A DNA stretch of 64,000 nt, from the NCBI GenBank assembly GCA_016291135.1, contig JAEFAE010000002.1, forward strand, positions 1-64,000, written 5' to 3'. The position numbers and the translations under genes were made by a program. The stretch is from Bacteroidales bacterium. GTDB taxonomy: Bacteria > Bacteroidota > Bacteroidia > Bacteroidales > F082. Shown in pieces: positions 21,231-30,045 of the stretch (positions are counted from its first letter, which is position 1; every line of letters starts with the position of its first letter). The notes beneath the pieces are model-generated. The model saw only the letters and a list, made by a program, of their open reading frames with translations, did no database searches and had not been told where the DNA came from.

Positions 21231-22468
21231 GACTGTCGTACCGTTTTGTGTTGCTGCTGTTGACGCTCTCCCTTGCCTTGGGAGGCTATGCCCAGCGTAG
21301 CAAGTCCTCGTTGGAGAAGCAGATCAAGGCGTTGCAGACCGAGATCGCCAACGCCAACAAACTCCTCAAGGAGACCTCGAAAAACAAGCAGGCCACCCTC
21401 AACCAGGTGTCGCTTACCGAGAAGAAGATCAAGAACCGACAGAAGCTCATCAACGCCTGCAATGAGCAGATCAAGGTGCTGGAACAGGAGATCGGCAGGG
21501 GAGAGGCCCGCATCGCCTCCATGAACAAGGAGCTGAGCCAGCTTCGGCAGGAGTATGCCAAGATGGTTGCGTTCGCTTACAAGAACAGGAGCCACTACGA
21601 CAAGCTGGAGTTCCTGTTCGCCTCCGAAGACTTCAACCAGGCCTTTCAGCGGATGCGTTACATCCAGCAGTTCACCGAGGCCCGCAAGACCAAGATGGAC
21701 CAGATTGCCGGCACCCAGAAGAAAGTGAGCGAAGAAGTGGAGACCCTCCGGAAAAACCGGGAAGAACAAGCCACGCTGCTGGCCGAAGAGAAGAACCAAC
21801 AGGCGTTGCTGCTCCAGGAGAAGTCGGAGCTCAACGCCCAGGTGAAGCAGCTCAAGAAGAAGGAAGGCAACATCCAGCAGAGCATCAAGGACAAGCAGGC
21901 CCAGGCCAAGAAGTTCCAAAAGGAGATCGACAAGATCATCGCCGAGGAGATCCGCAAGGCCAACGAGAAGGCCGCCAAGGAAGCCAAGAGCAGCAAGACG
22001 GGCAAGACCACCAAACCCGACAAAATGGCCCTTACGCCCTCAGAAAAGGTCCTTTCGACGAGTTTTTCGGCCAACAAGGGAAAACTGCCATGGCCGGTGG
22101 AACGGGGCGTGATATCGAGTTCTTTCGGCAAACATGCCTCTTCTGTTTCGAGCAAGGTCACCGTGACCAACAACGGCATCGATATTGCGACCTCCGAAAA
22201 CAGCAGGGCGCGCTGTGTTTTCGAAGGCGTTGTGGTGAGTGTGGTGAAGCCTTCCGCCTCCAACATCGGGGTCATCATCCGTCACGGCGACTACTTTACG
22301 GTGTATTCCCAGCTCGACGAGGTGTATGTGGGCCGGGGCGACAAAGTGAAGACCAAACAAAACATCGGCAAGGTACATACCGACAAGTCGGAGGGTAAGA
22401 CCGAGTTGCATTTTGAGTTGCGACACGGCACGGAATGCCAGAATCCGGCCTCGTGGCTATCAAGGTGA
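21227..22468 (+). CDS. Murein hydrolase activator EnvC-like, M23 domain
   Basis: Start re-assigned to MRLSYRFVLLLLT, ATGA overlap with upstream gene; coiled coil plus LytM/M23 C-terminus. Confidence 0.88.
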   Translation: MRLSYRFVLLLLTLSLALGGYAQRSKSSLEKQIKALQTEIANANKLLKETSKNKQATLNQVSLTEKKIKNRQKLINACNEQIKVLEQEIGRGEARIASMNKELSQLRQEYAKMVAFAYKNRSHYDKLEFLFASEDFNQAFQRMRYIQQFTEARKTKMDQIAGTQKKVSEEVETLRKNREEQATLLAEEKNQQALLLQEKSELNAQVKQLKKKEGNIQQSIKDKQAQAKKFQKEIDKIIAEEIRKANEKAAKEAKSSKTGKTTKPDKMALTPSEKVLSTSFSANKGKLPWPVERGVISSSFGKHASSVSSKVTVTNNGIDIATSENSRARCVFEGVVVSVVKPSASNIGVIIRHGDYFTVYSQLDEVYVGRGDKVKTKQNIGKVHTDKSEGKTELHFELRHGTECQNPASWLSR

Positions 22469-22483
22469 TAAAAACATAACAAG

Positions 22484-22621
22484 ATGAAAAAGAAACGCAT
22501 CGTAACGATCCTGGTGTTGTTGATTACGGCCTTGCTGCTGGTGAGCTGTCGCAGCCAGGAACGTTTCGGCCAACGCAAGGCTCCCAAGAACTGCCATACC
22601 TGTACCAAGTGGGGCAAGTAA
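22484..22621 (+). CDS. 45-aa Cys-containing small lipoprotein
   Basis: MKKKRIVTILVLLITALLLVSCRSQERFGQRKAPKNCHTCTKWGK*; lipobox LVSC; below the ORF-track size cutoff. Confidence 0.65.
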   Translation: MKKKRIVTILVLLITALLLVSCRSQERFGQRKAPKNCHTCTKWGK

Positions 22622-22641
22622 TAACATTTTATCCTTTTTTG

Positions 22642-22649
22642 TACCTTTG
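22642..22649 (+). promoter_or_regulatory. -7 box TACCTTTG upstream of TPR-HTH regulator copy 2
   Basis: TAnnTTTG 5 nt before ATG 22655. Confidence 0.5.
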
Positions 22650-22654
22650 TAGCC

Positions 22655-24448
22655 ATGAAAATACAAAAACGGATCGGATTATGGATGATCGCCATTTTGG
22701 CAGCCTGTTCATCGTGTTCTGAACCGAAGGGATCCGTGCGTCCAGCCGATACCTCTTTGGTTGCCATCGACGGCCTGCTCTGGACCCAGCCTGACAGCGC
22801 CTTCGCGCAGCTTCAGGGCTTTGCAGAAAACCACGAGGTGGACAGCCTCGACCCCTTCAACCGCCATTACTTCCACCTGCTGCTTTCCGAGCTCTTGTAT
22901 AAGAACGATTATGCCCAAACCAACCGCGACGAGCTGCTTCTGGCGGTGGACTATTACGATTCTCTTGTGGCAGAAGGCGGTTCCCATGCCGATGCCGCCC
23001 TTTTGTTTCTGGATGCCCGCGCCCATTACATCGACGGTGTTGGCTATTATGAGATGGACAGCGTAATCCCGGCATGTGAGCACTACCTGAAGGCGCTGGA
23101 GGTGATGGAGGAACACTTCGACGAGAAGGAACTGGTGGGGAAGAAGGCGCAGTTCATGGCGCTAGCATTCACTCATTTGACAGCATTGTTTTCCGACCAA
23201 TATTTACACGAACAAGCTCTTTATTACGGAAACCAGGCCTTGCATTATTACGATAGGTACGACGCTGAACCTTGGCATGTTTCATGGATGCTGGAAGAGA
23301 CAGGAGTTTATCATGACATTCTCGAAAAGTGGGATAGCGCAGCGTATTATTACCACGAGGCAGAGAAGCTGATGTCTGATACCAACACTTTGATATACAG
23401 GGATATTGAAACACATCTTGCTCATTTATCGTACGAAATGGGGGGTAGTCCTACAGTGGCGATAGAACGGTTGAGCGAGTTGCTTAGTCGCTCGGTAACC
23501 GCCAAAGAGTACTATGCCAGATGTTTGGTCATTGGAGAGATATTATTCCAAGAACAGCAATATGACTCTGCGCAGTTCTATCTAGACAAAGTCTATTTGG
23601 AAACAGAAAGCACAAAAGCCAAGAGTCAAGCTGCCGAATGGCTTGCGATAATCCGGGAACACAAAGGATTGGACCCCGGTGAATACGCAGCATACCTGGT
23701 ACCCCTCGCCAATCAGGAACCCAACCAAAGCGAGACCAAATCTCTTTTGGCTGAGCAGTTTGGCACCCACCTCAGAAATACCCATGAAATCTCTCATCAA
23801 CGAAGAATCAAACGACAGATGAAAACGTCATTGGTGATTGCTGGAGCTTTAGTTAGTCTGTTATTGATCTACTTCATCGCTTTTTACGTAAATAAACGAA
23901 AAAGGAAACACCTTGAAAGCGACATTATTGAAGAGCGCTTTGCCCATCAAGCAAAGCAGAAAGCACTAGGAGCCAAACTTGTGAAGAGGAACGAGGCGTT
24001 ACGCCTGGTAGTTGATGAGAATAAAAAACTACATGCATTATTGGAAGCACTGCGAAGACAGAAGACTCGGGGCTGTTACGACGAATTCATGAACGAGCCT
24101 ATTTGCCAGTCAATCGTAGGAAGGCTAAAAGACCAACCGGTCAAGAGGGTGGCTAAAAACAGAGATTACCCAGAGTTGAAACTTACAGACAGCGAACTTT
24201 CACAACTGGCGGCCGTTGTAGCTAATCATTTCGAAGGGTTCGGCGAATTGTTAACCGCCCTTTATCCCAAGATCACGCGCAACGAGATCAACCAATGCCA
24301 CCTCTGCCTTCTCAACTTGCCAGATGCCCAGATTGCGGCCCTGCTTCACAATGATTATTCCACAGTAAAGAGGCGGTCAAATAAGTTAAGAAAGGTATTT
24401 TCCACGAAAAAAACGCCACAAATGTTCCTCATGGAAAAGGTGTGCTGA
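22655..24448 (+). CDS. TPR-TM-HTH transmembrane regulator (copy 2)
   Basis: AACSSC lipobox, TM TSLVIAGALVSLLLIYFIAFYV, C-terminal AQIAALLHNDYSTVKRRSNKLRKVF; colinear with 572-2359. Confidence 0.75.
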   Translation: MKIQKRIGLWMIAILAACSSCSEPKGSVRPADTSLVAIDGLLWTQPDSAFAQLQGFAENHEVDSLDPFNRHYFHLLLSELLYKNDYAQTNRDELLLAVDYYDSLVAEGGSHADAALLFLDARAHYIDGVGYYEMDSVIPACEHYLKALEVMEEHFDEKELVGKKAQFMALAFTHLTALFSDQYLHEQALYYGNQALHYYDRYDAEPWHVSWMLEETGVYHDILEKWDSAAYYYHEAEKLMSDTNTLIYRDIETHLAHLSYEMGGSPTVAIERLSELLSRSVTAKEYYARCLVIGEILFQEQQYDSAQFYLDKVYLETESTKAKSQAAEWLAIIREHKGLDPGEYAAYLVPLANQEPNQSETKSLLAEQFGTHLRNTHEISHQRRIKRQMKTSLVIAGALVSLLLIYFIAFYVNKRKRKHLESDIIEERFAHQAKQKALGAKLVKRNEALRLVVDENKKLHALLEALRRQKTRGCYDEFMNEPICQSIVGRLKDQPVKRVAKNRDYPELKLTDSELSQLAAVVANHFEGFGELLTALYPKITRNEINQCHLCLLNLPDAQIAALLHNDYSTVKRRSNKLRKVFSTKKTPQMFLMEKVC

Positions 24449-24579
24449 TCAGATTCTTTTTTTATTTCGCTGTTAATCAAGTTGTTAGTTAAAAACTTGC
24501 AACAATTTGCAACCAAAAAATTGAGTGCATTAATAATCGGTTTTACTATTATTGCATTGTTCAATTAACGATTCACATA

Positions 24580-24957
24580 ATGCATAATTCCCCCAAAAAA
24601 CTATTCGTTTTACTATTCGTGTTGTTGTTATCAACGGTGTGTTGGGGAGCAATCATCACCTGTTCATACGATGAGCAACACCCGATTGTAATCAAAGAGA
24701 GCTCTGTCCAAGGCCCTCCCAAGGGTTCTACCATCCAGGCCTCCATCAACGGCCATGCCCTCACGGTGACGTTCACCGAGAACCTCGGTGACGTACAGAT
24801 CGACATCACCAGCGCCTCGGGCGGTGCGGTAAGCTACGGCCACGTCTGGACCCCCGACAGCTACATCGCCTACATCCCCAACACGGGCAGCTACGTGGTC
24901 ACCATCACCCTCGGCAACGGGGATGTGTATTACGGCGAGTTCGAGGTGACGGATTGA
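24580..24957 (+). CDS. Small secreted DUF3244-like protein (copy 2)
   Basis: Signal peptide; PIVIKESSVQGPPKGSTIQASINGHALTVTFTENLGDVQIDITSASGG...YYGEFEVTD. Confidence 0.75.
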   Translation: MHNSPKKLFVLLFVLLLSTVCWGAIITCSYDEQHPIVIKESSVQGPPKGSTIQASINGHALTVTFTENLGDVQIDITSASGGAVSYGHVWTPDSYIAYIPNTGSYVVTITLGNGDVYYGEFEVTD

Positions 24958-25051
24958 CTTTCCCAACGCTAGTCGCAATGGACAAGCGTATTTCTTCCCC
25001 AAATAGCACCCAAAAACAGTTATCATCAATCCTTATCAAACAAAACAAACA

Positions 25052-26044
25052 ATGAAAAAAAACATCGCTTTAACAATCGTGTTCTTAGCTACCTTAGTTG
25101 CGGCCTTTATTGCATCTTGCAATAAAGAGAAGCAGGAAATTAATTCAAAAGACGGAATTGTTTCTGAATCAACTGGAGAAGTCGATAACATGGATGACTA
25201 TCTACTTTTGTTCAGGAGCAAATTGAATAGTGCATCTAATTCAAAGGAAACAATCACTTTGGATCAAGCTCAAAGAGATTTAGGCAATCTTTTAAATTTT
25301 GACTTTGGAGACGCCAATTATCCTACTAATGTGTATCAAAATGATACTATTCGCTTGAATCTGCCCTTGGTTGAAGGAGAAATATATATGAAAGACTTGG
25401 CTGAGGCCTATCTAAAATCCAGAGAAGAAGTATCGAAAGCATTTAACAAAGTGGTTTTGTCTGAAAAGAGCGTCTATGCCATTAAATGCTCCATAACCCC
25501 TCAAACAAGAGACGACACTGATGCGGAAATCCAATTAGTTCTCATAACAAGAGGTGTAGCCCCTGGATTGTTGATTAAAACCAGTATTGACACAACGGAT
25601 AATTGGCATGTGGGAGAGCTCATGGGCAAATGTGATGGCACTTGTGTTGGCGATGATCACACAACCATTATCAAAAAAGTGTTTATGAATAACCGTCCGC
25701 CTTTGGACTGTGCCAATGGTAGACTTTATTATACCGACTTTAATAACGATTGTTTCTTTTCAGGAAACTATTTCGAAACAGGTTCTGTATCATGGAATAA
25801 TGGATATATGTTTTGGGATGGAAACTATAATGATTACATGACCCATTGCGTGATTTATCAAGAAATGCAGTACTACTATAACAACTTCTGCCAGGTCATG
25901 GGAGATCGTGTTCCTGAAGGTCATGTTTTTATAACAGTCGATTGTTATATAGACCATACCGTATCTATTGAGGATGCGGAATTTAGCTTTTTTTGCTGTT
26001 ATACAACCGCCAAACCAAATTGCACAAATGAACCTCTTGAATAA
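25052..26044 (+). CDS. Lipoprotein of unknown function
   Basis: MKKNIALTIVFLATLVAAFIASCNKEK lipobox; no recognised domain. Confidence 0.6.
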   Translation: MKKNIALTIVFLATLVAAFIASCNKEKQEINSKDGIVSESTGEVDNMDDYLLLFRSKLNSASNSKETITLDQAQRDLGNLLNFDFGDANYPTNVYQNDTIRLNLPLVEGEIYMKDLAEAYLKSREEVSKAFNKVVLSEKSVYAIKCSITPQTRDDTDAEIQLVLITRGVAPGLLIKTSIDTTDNWHVGELMGKCDGTCVGDDHTTIIKKVFMNNRPPLDCANGRLYYTDFNNDCFFSGNYFETGSVSWNNGYMFWDGNYNDYMTHCVIYQEMQYYYNNFCQVMGDRVPEGHVFITVDCYIDHTVSIEDAEFSFFCCYTTAKPNCTNEPLE

Positions 26045-27560
26045 TAAAGGGTTATTCTTGCTCTTGCCCGCACTGCTTTTCTTGTTGTTTCCAGCAACAG
26101 CCCAAGAAAAAGGCTTTTTCCATTTGTATGAAAGGCCGGACAGATCTTTTATGGCCAGCTCAGCAGTCGAAACATCCGAAGGAAACATGATAGTAGCCTT
26201 GTTTTTTTATGATGGGCCGGGATCACTAGCCTTGCTGTCTGAGGATGGAGCATTGGTTAAAGAAACACTCATCAATGACAATGGGTGTCGATCAGGCATA
26301 GAACACCTGTTTCAGGATCCTGATCAGCCTGGATTATTCTATGGAATTGGAGAAATAGGTGATCCCCTAAATCAAACTTTTTTGCCATATATCATTCATT
26401 TTGACGACGAATTGAACATCTTGTTAAGGAAAGAAGTGAAGCTACCGGATGGATACAAAACAATACGAATATCGAGGACAGTGCTCACCAAAAACGGAAA
26501 ATTCCTGTATGCAGGATCTCTTGATGAGGAGAACGACTATCATCGGCTTTACATTTTGATTTCACTTGATGGGGAAGTTGAAGCCATGGCAGAAATAGAT
26601 TCAGATGCAGAATATCAAACACGGATTGATGCTATTTGCGAATCACCTGTTAGCGATCTTTATTTTGAATACCGAAATTCATATAACGACCTTGGACAGT
26701 ATGTAAAACGTTTGTTTATATTTGACGATGGGTTTGTATTCAATCCGATAAACGAGTATCACATCATAGACTTTTGGGAACACGACACGCTTCACTCTGT
26801 TTTCTTTACTCCATCCGCCAATTCCACCATGACCTTTTTAGATGACACAACCTTGCTGTTCTCAGATCGAATACATGAAAAGTGGAGTGCCCCCAACGGT
26901 TCAGTATACTCAACAGATCATTCAGCATTTCTATTCACAACCGATCTACAAGGCAATATACAGGAGCACTATGTGGATGGAAGCGGAAACGACACGCTGG
27001 ACTATCCACTTCACTTTAATGCCGTTGCTAAAACGAGCGGAAACGTCCCTGAAAAGACCTGTATCTTTCATGGTTGTTATGGATTCTTTTCCCCGCCTCG
27101 GCCTAACCATATAACATTGACAAAAACGGATTGTCATCTCAATCCGCTCTGGAAACACTCCTATTCTTGTAAAGGCAAGTATTTAACGGCTATCAACATA
27201 TTGACAACCAATGACGGGGGATGCATTATGGTAGGAGGTGCCATGACCTTGGAAAACGGGCATTATGATTGGTTTGCACTCAAGGTCAATCCCGAAGGTC
27301 TGGTGGGGTCTGAAGAAATCATTGTAAATGATCTTGTTATTTTCTATCCCAACCCCGTCACTGATGCATTGCAGCTTCATTGTCCGCCCGGAACAAAACC
27401 TGTTCGAGTGGAGCTCTACGACGTGGAAGGCCGGCAGGTGCTGACGCAACAGACTGATCTCGAACGGATCGGCATGGAAGGTTTCTCACCCGGCCTTTAC
27501 ACCCTGCGCGTTATCTTGGACGACGGTACCGTTTATACCGACAAGCTCGTCAAGCAATAA
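26028..27560 (+). CDS. Secreted protein with T9SS type A sorting domain
   Basis: Start re-assigned to MNLLNNKGLFLLLPALLFLL; C-terminus VIFYPNPVTDALQL...GLYTLRVILDDGTVYTDKLVKQ. Confidence 0.78.
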   Translation: MNLLNNKGLFLLLPALLFLLFPATAQEKGFFHLYERPDRSFMASSAVETSEGNMIVALFFYDGPGSLALLSEDGALVKETLINDNGCRSGIEHLFQDPDQPGLFYGIGEIGDPLNQTFLPYIIHFDDELNILLRKEVKLPDGYKTIRISRTVLTKNGKFLYAGSLDEENDYHRLYILISLDGEVEAMAEIDSDAEYQTRIDAICESPVSDLYFEYRNSYNDLGQYVKRLFIFDDGFVFNPINEYHIIDFWEHDTLHSVFFTPSANSTMTFLDDTTLLFSDRIHEKWSAPNGSVYSTDHSAFLFTTDLQGNIQEHYVDGSGNDTLDYPLHFNAVAKTSGNVPEKTCIFHGCYGFFSPPRPNHITLTKTDCHLNPLWKHSYSCKGKYLTAINILTTNDGGCIMVGGAMTLENGHYDWFALKVNPEGLVGSEEIIVNDLVIFYPNPVTDALQLHCPPGTKPVRVELYDVEGRQVLTQQTDLERIGMEGFSPGLYTLRVILDDGTVYTDKLVKQ

Positions 27561-27590
27561 CTGGCATTTTATCGTTTTCAACAGGAACCG

Positions 27591-27624
27591 GCGTTGGCCT
27601 TAGCGAGCCAACGCTGTTGTTTAA
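27591..27624 (+). terminator. Hairpin downstream of T9SS gene
   Basis: GCGTTGGC-cttagcga-GCCAACGC then tgttgttt. Confidence 0.5.
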
Positions 27625-27680
27625 ATAAGGATATTTTATAAATTAATACAAATTTGATTAATTTAATAAAATATTGTTGT

Positions 27681-27688
27681 TATCTTTG
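27681..27688 (+). promoter_or_regulatory. -7 box TATCTTTG upstream of module remnant
   Basis: TTATCTTTGCAG 33 nt upstream of ATG 27721. Confidence 0.45.
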
Positions 27689-27720
27689 CAGGCGAATTAG
27701 TTTTAAAACAATTGCCTGAC

Positions 27721-28064
27721 ATGGAAAAACCGATTATCTTTGCCGAAAACAACGAGGTGGATAGTCTGAACGACTTCAATGGGCATTACTTCCACCTGTT
27801 GCTTTCAGAGTTGCTCTACAAGAACTACTAAGCTCTTCCATCCAGGCCTCCATCAACGGCCACGTCCTCACGGTGACGTTCACCGAGAACCTCGGTGACG
27901 TACAGATCGACATCACCAGCGCCTCGGGCGGTGCGGTAAGCTACGGCCACGTCTGGACCCCCGACAGCTACATCGCCTACATCCCCAACACGGGCAGCTA
28001 CGTGGTCACCATCACCCTCGGCAACGGGGATGAGTATTACGGCGAGTTCGAGGTGACGGATTAA
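27721..28064 (+). pseudogene. Mosaic remnant: fragment of TPR-HTH regulator joined to 3' part of DUF3244 gene
   Basis: 27721-27831 encodes MEKPIIFAENNEVDSLNDFNGHYFHLLLSELLYKNY*; 27834-28064 in another frame encodes SSIQASINGHVLTVTF...YYGEFEVTD*. Confidence 0.85.
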
Positions 28065-28215
28065 ACAATAAAAGCGCTAAATCAAAAATAACTGCCACAA
28101 TTATTAACGATTCCGTGTTATGAAAAAGATCTGCATTCTATTCTCGGTTGAGACCGGGAAACTGGTCGTGGTAAAATAACCATTGTCACCTTTTGACAGA
28201 CGAAAGAAAACAACA

Positions 28216-28223
28216 TAACTTTG
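28216..28223 (+). promoter_or_regulatory. -7 box TAACTTTG for the 28274 gene
   Basis: CATAACTTTGCAG about 50 nt upstream of ATG. Confidence 0.45.
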
Positions 28224-28273
28224 CAGATAAACGATTTCAACAACGATTACAAACCCATAAAACAATAGGAACC

Positions 28274-29617
28274 ATGAAAAGACACGCTATCATAACAACC
28301 CTTCTCCTCCTGCTACTGGTTACAGAAATGGTGAAGGCTCAACAATGGAGGGAACTACCTACGGGGGTCACCGAAGACCTCTATGATGTCTGCTGCATCG
28401 ACACCAACACAGTTTTCGCGTGTGGACAGAACGGAGTGATTTTGAAGACCACCGATGGCGGGGAAACGTGGGAGGAGAAATACCGCCAACCAGGCTGCCA
28501 AATGACCAAGATGTATTTTATTAATCCACAGGTTGGTTATGTTTTTTGTGATTCGAACATTTCCATCTCCTCCCATACATGGTCGCTGATGAAAACCGAA
28601 GACGGAGGGGAGAGTTGGCAAAGTACAGGAACGCCCCAAAACAGTAGTTTCGTTTATCTTGATGACTGGAATGCTCTTACCAATCGATATGTCTGTAGTG
28701 AGATGGCTTTTAAAGGCACTGATACCATATTTGTAGCTATTTCGCTCGACGGACTATACAGAAGTCTGGATGGCGGCGAAAGTTTTGAAATAATACCCAT
28801 AGAGGGTTTTGCGGGTTCCGAAGTGCGCGGTTTCTATCTTGAGGATAATATAGGATACCTCTTATGGTGGAACAGAAAATATTACACAGCCGGCATTGCC
28901 AAGACTGAAGACGGTGGGGGGAGTTGGCATCGGATTGACTCTGATTTAGGAATAACAAGCTCCATTATTTATTTTGCCCATTTCCAAGACAAAAACAATC
29001 TACGGGTTTTCGGCTGGTTTAACGTCGGCCCTTACGACTTTTCTTTGTTGGACACCCATGATGGTTTTCAAACATTTGATATGAATGGCGTGGAATCTGG
29101 TCTTACTTGGTGGTACGATGTTCTCTATGAAGAGTATCGAAAATGTCACTTCACAGACCGAAATCATGGAATGGCATTCTATGTTGGAAAAGACATGGTT
29201 GACTTGTGGGATGTTTCCTACACAGAGGACAATGGCTCTTCGTGGACATCTTATTCCCATACTGCCTTTCCGAATTACCCGGATCGACTGTATGACGTTG
29301 ATGGAATCGACACGGTGTTTTTCATTTCTGGTGAAAACGGACTCGTCGCCAAGAATCGGCAATTCACTTTGATGGACAATGTTGAGCAAGATGAATCCAC
29401 GGTTAGCGTTTATCCCAATCCCATGGTTGACAAGCTGTTTGTGAAATGCGAGGAAGAATCGGATGTGACACTGTTTTCCAGCACCGGCCAGGTGTTGTAT
29501 GAAAAAAGGATCGTTTCCGAAACCATTGATGTAAGCGGTCTCGAACCCGGGTTGTATCTGATACGAATCGCTAATTCTGATGGGATCTCCCATGTCAAGA
29601 AACTGATCAAGCAATGA
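28274..29617 (+). CDS. Asp-box (BNR/YCF48-like) propeller protein with T9SS sorting domain
   Basis: Start re-assigned to MKRHAIITTLLLLLLV; repeats TTDGGETWEEKY, TEDGGESWQST, SLDGGESFEII, TEDGGGSWHRI, TEDNGSSWTSY; C-term VYPNPMVDKLFV...GLYLIRIANSDGISHVKKLIKQ. Confidence 0.8.
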   Translation: MKRHAIITTLLLLLLVTEMVKAQQWRELPTGVTEDLYDVCCIDTNTVFACGQNGVILKTTDGGETWEEKYRQPGCQMTKMYFINPQVGYVFCDSNISISSHTWSLMKTEDGGESWQSTGTPQNSSFVYLDDWNALTNRYVCSEMAFKGTDTIFVAISLDGLYRSLDGGESFEIIPIEGFAGSEVRGFYLEDNIGYLLWWNRKYYTAGIAKTEDGGGSWHRIDSDLGITSSIIYFAHFQDKNNLRVFGWFNVGPYDFSLLDTHDGFQTFDMNGVESGLTWWYDVLYEEYRKCHFTDRNHGMAFYVGKDMVDLWDVSYTEDNGSSWTSYSHTAFPNYPDRLYDVDGIDTVFFISGENGLVAKNRQFTLMDNVEQDESTVSVYPNPMVDKLFVKCEEESDVTLFSSTGQVLYEKRIVSETIDVSGLEPGLYLIRIANSDGISHVKKLIKQ

Positions 29618-29633
29618 CGCTGGCATTAACAAA

Positions 29634-30043
29634 TTGTTATTAGATATAATCACCAAAGCCCGTATCGAGACCCTTGTCGGACAGGGCAAAAGTTTCGCCG
29701 AGGCCAAGTGGCAGGCGGAAGGTGAATTCCAGGACTTTCTTGGCGTGACCGAGCATTTCAACCAAGGCTTCGAACAGATGTCCATCGCCTCGGAAGGCGA
29801 CTTCAACGCTATGCTACTGGTCGCCGAATTCGTCTATCCCGACAAAGCCACTCCTACTCCGGAGTTGGGCGGTGCAGGAGCGGTCTCCAACATTCTCGTA
29901 AAAGACGTGACGCATTTCGACGGCGAGCAAGCTCGGTGGTCCTTTCAAGGATGGTTCTGCAACTATAGCGTATTACGAAGATTCCGACACCCCGACCTTC
30001 ACCAAGCAAATCACTTGGACAGGAGGTTGGATGCAAAAATAAA
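29634..30043 (+). pseudogene. Degraded gene remnant
   Basis: ARIETLVGQGKSFAEAKWQAEGEFQDFLG...SIASEGDFNAMLLVAEFV then frame change; EDSDTPTFTKQITWTGGWMQK* in a different frame; no clear start. Confidence 0.6.
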
Positions 30044-30045
30044 TA

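Noticed and set aside
572-24957. Toxin-antitoxin or phage-defence interpretation of the TPR-HTH/DUF3244 pair
   Set aside because: The small protein has a signal peptide and is exported, and the regulator is membrane-spanning; this fits sensing or signalling better than an intracellular TA pair.
24960-30045. Insertion sequence or integrative element
   Set aside because: No transposase, integrase or terminal inverted repeats seen; only composition and remnants suggest mobility.
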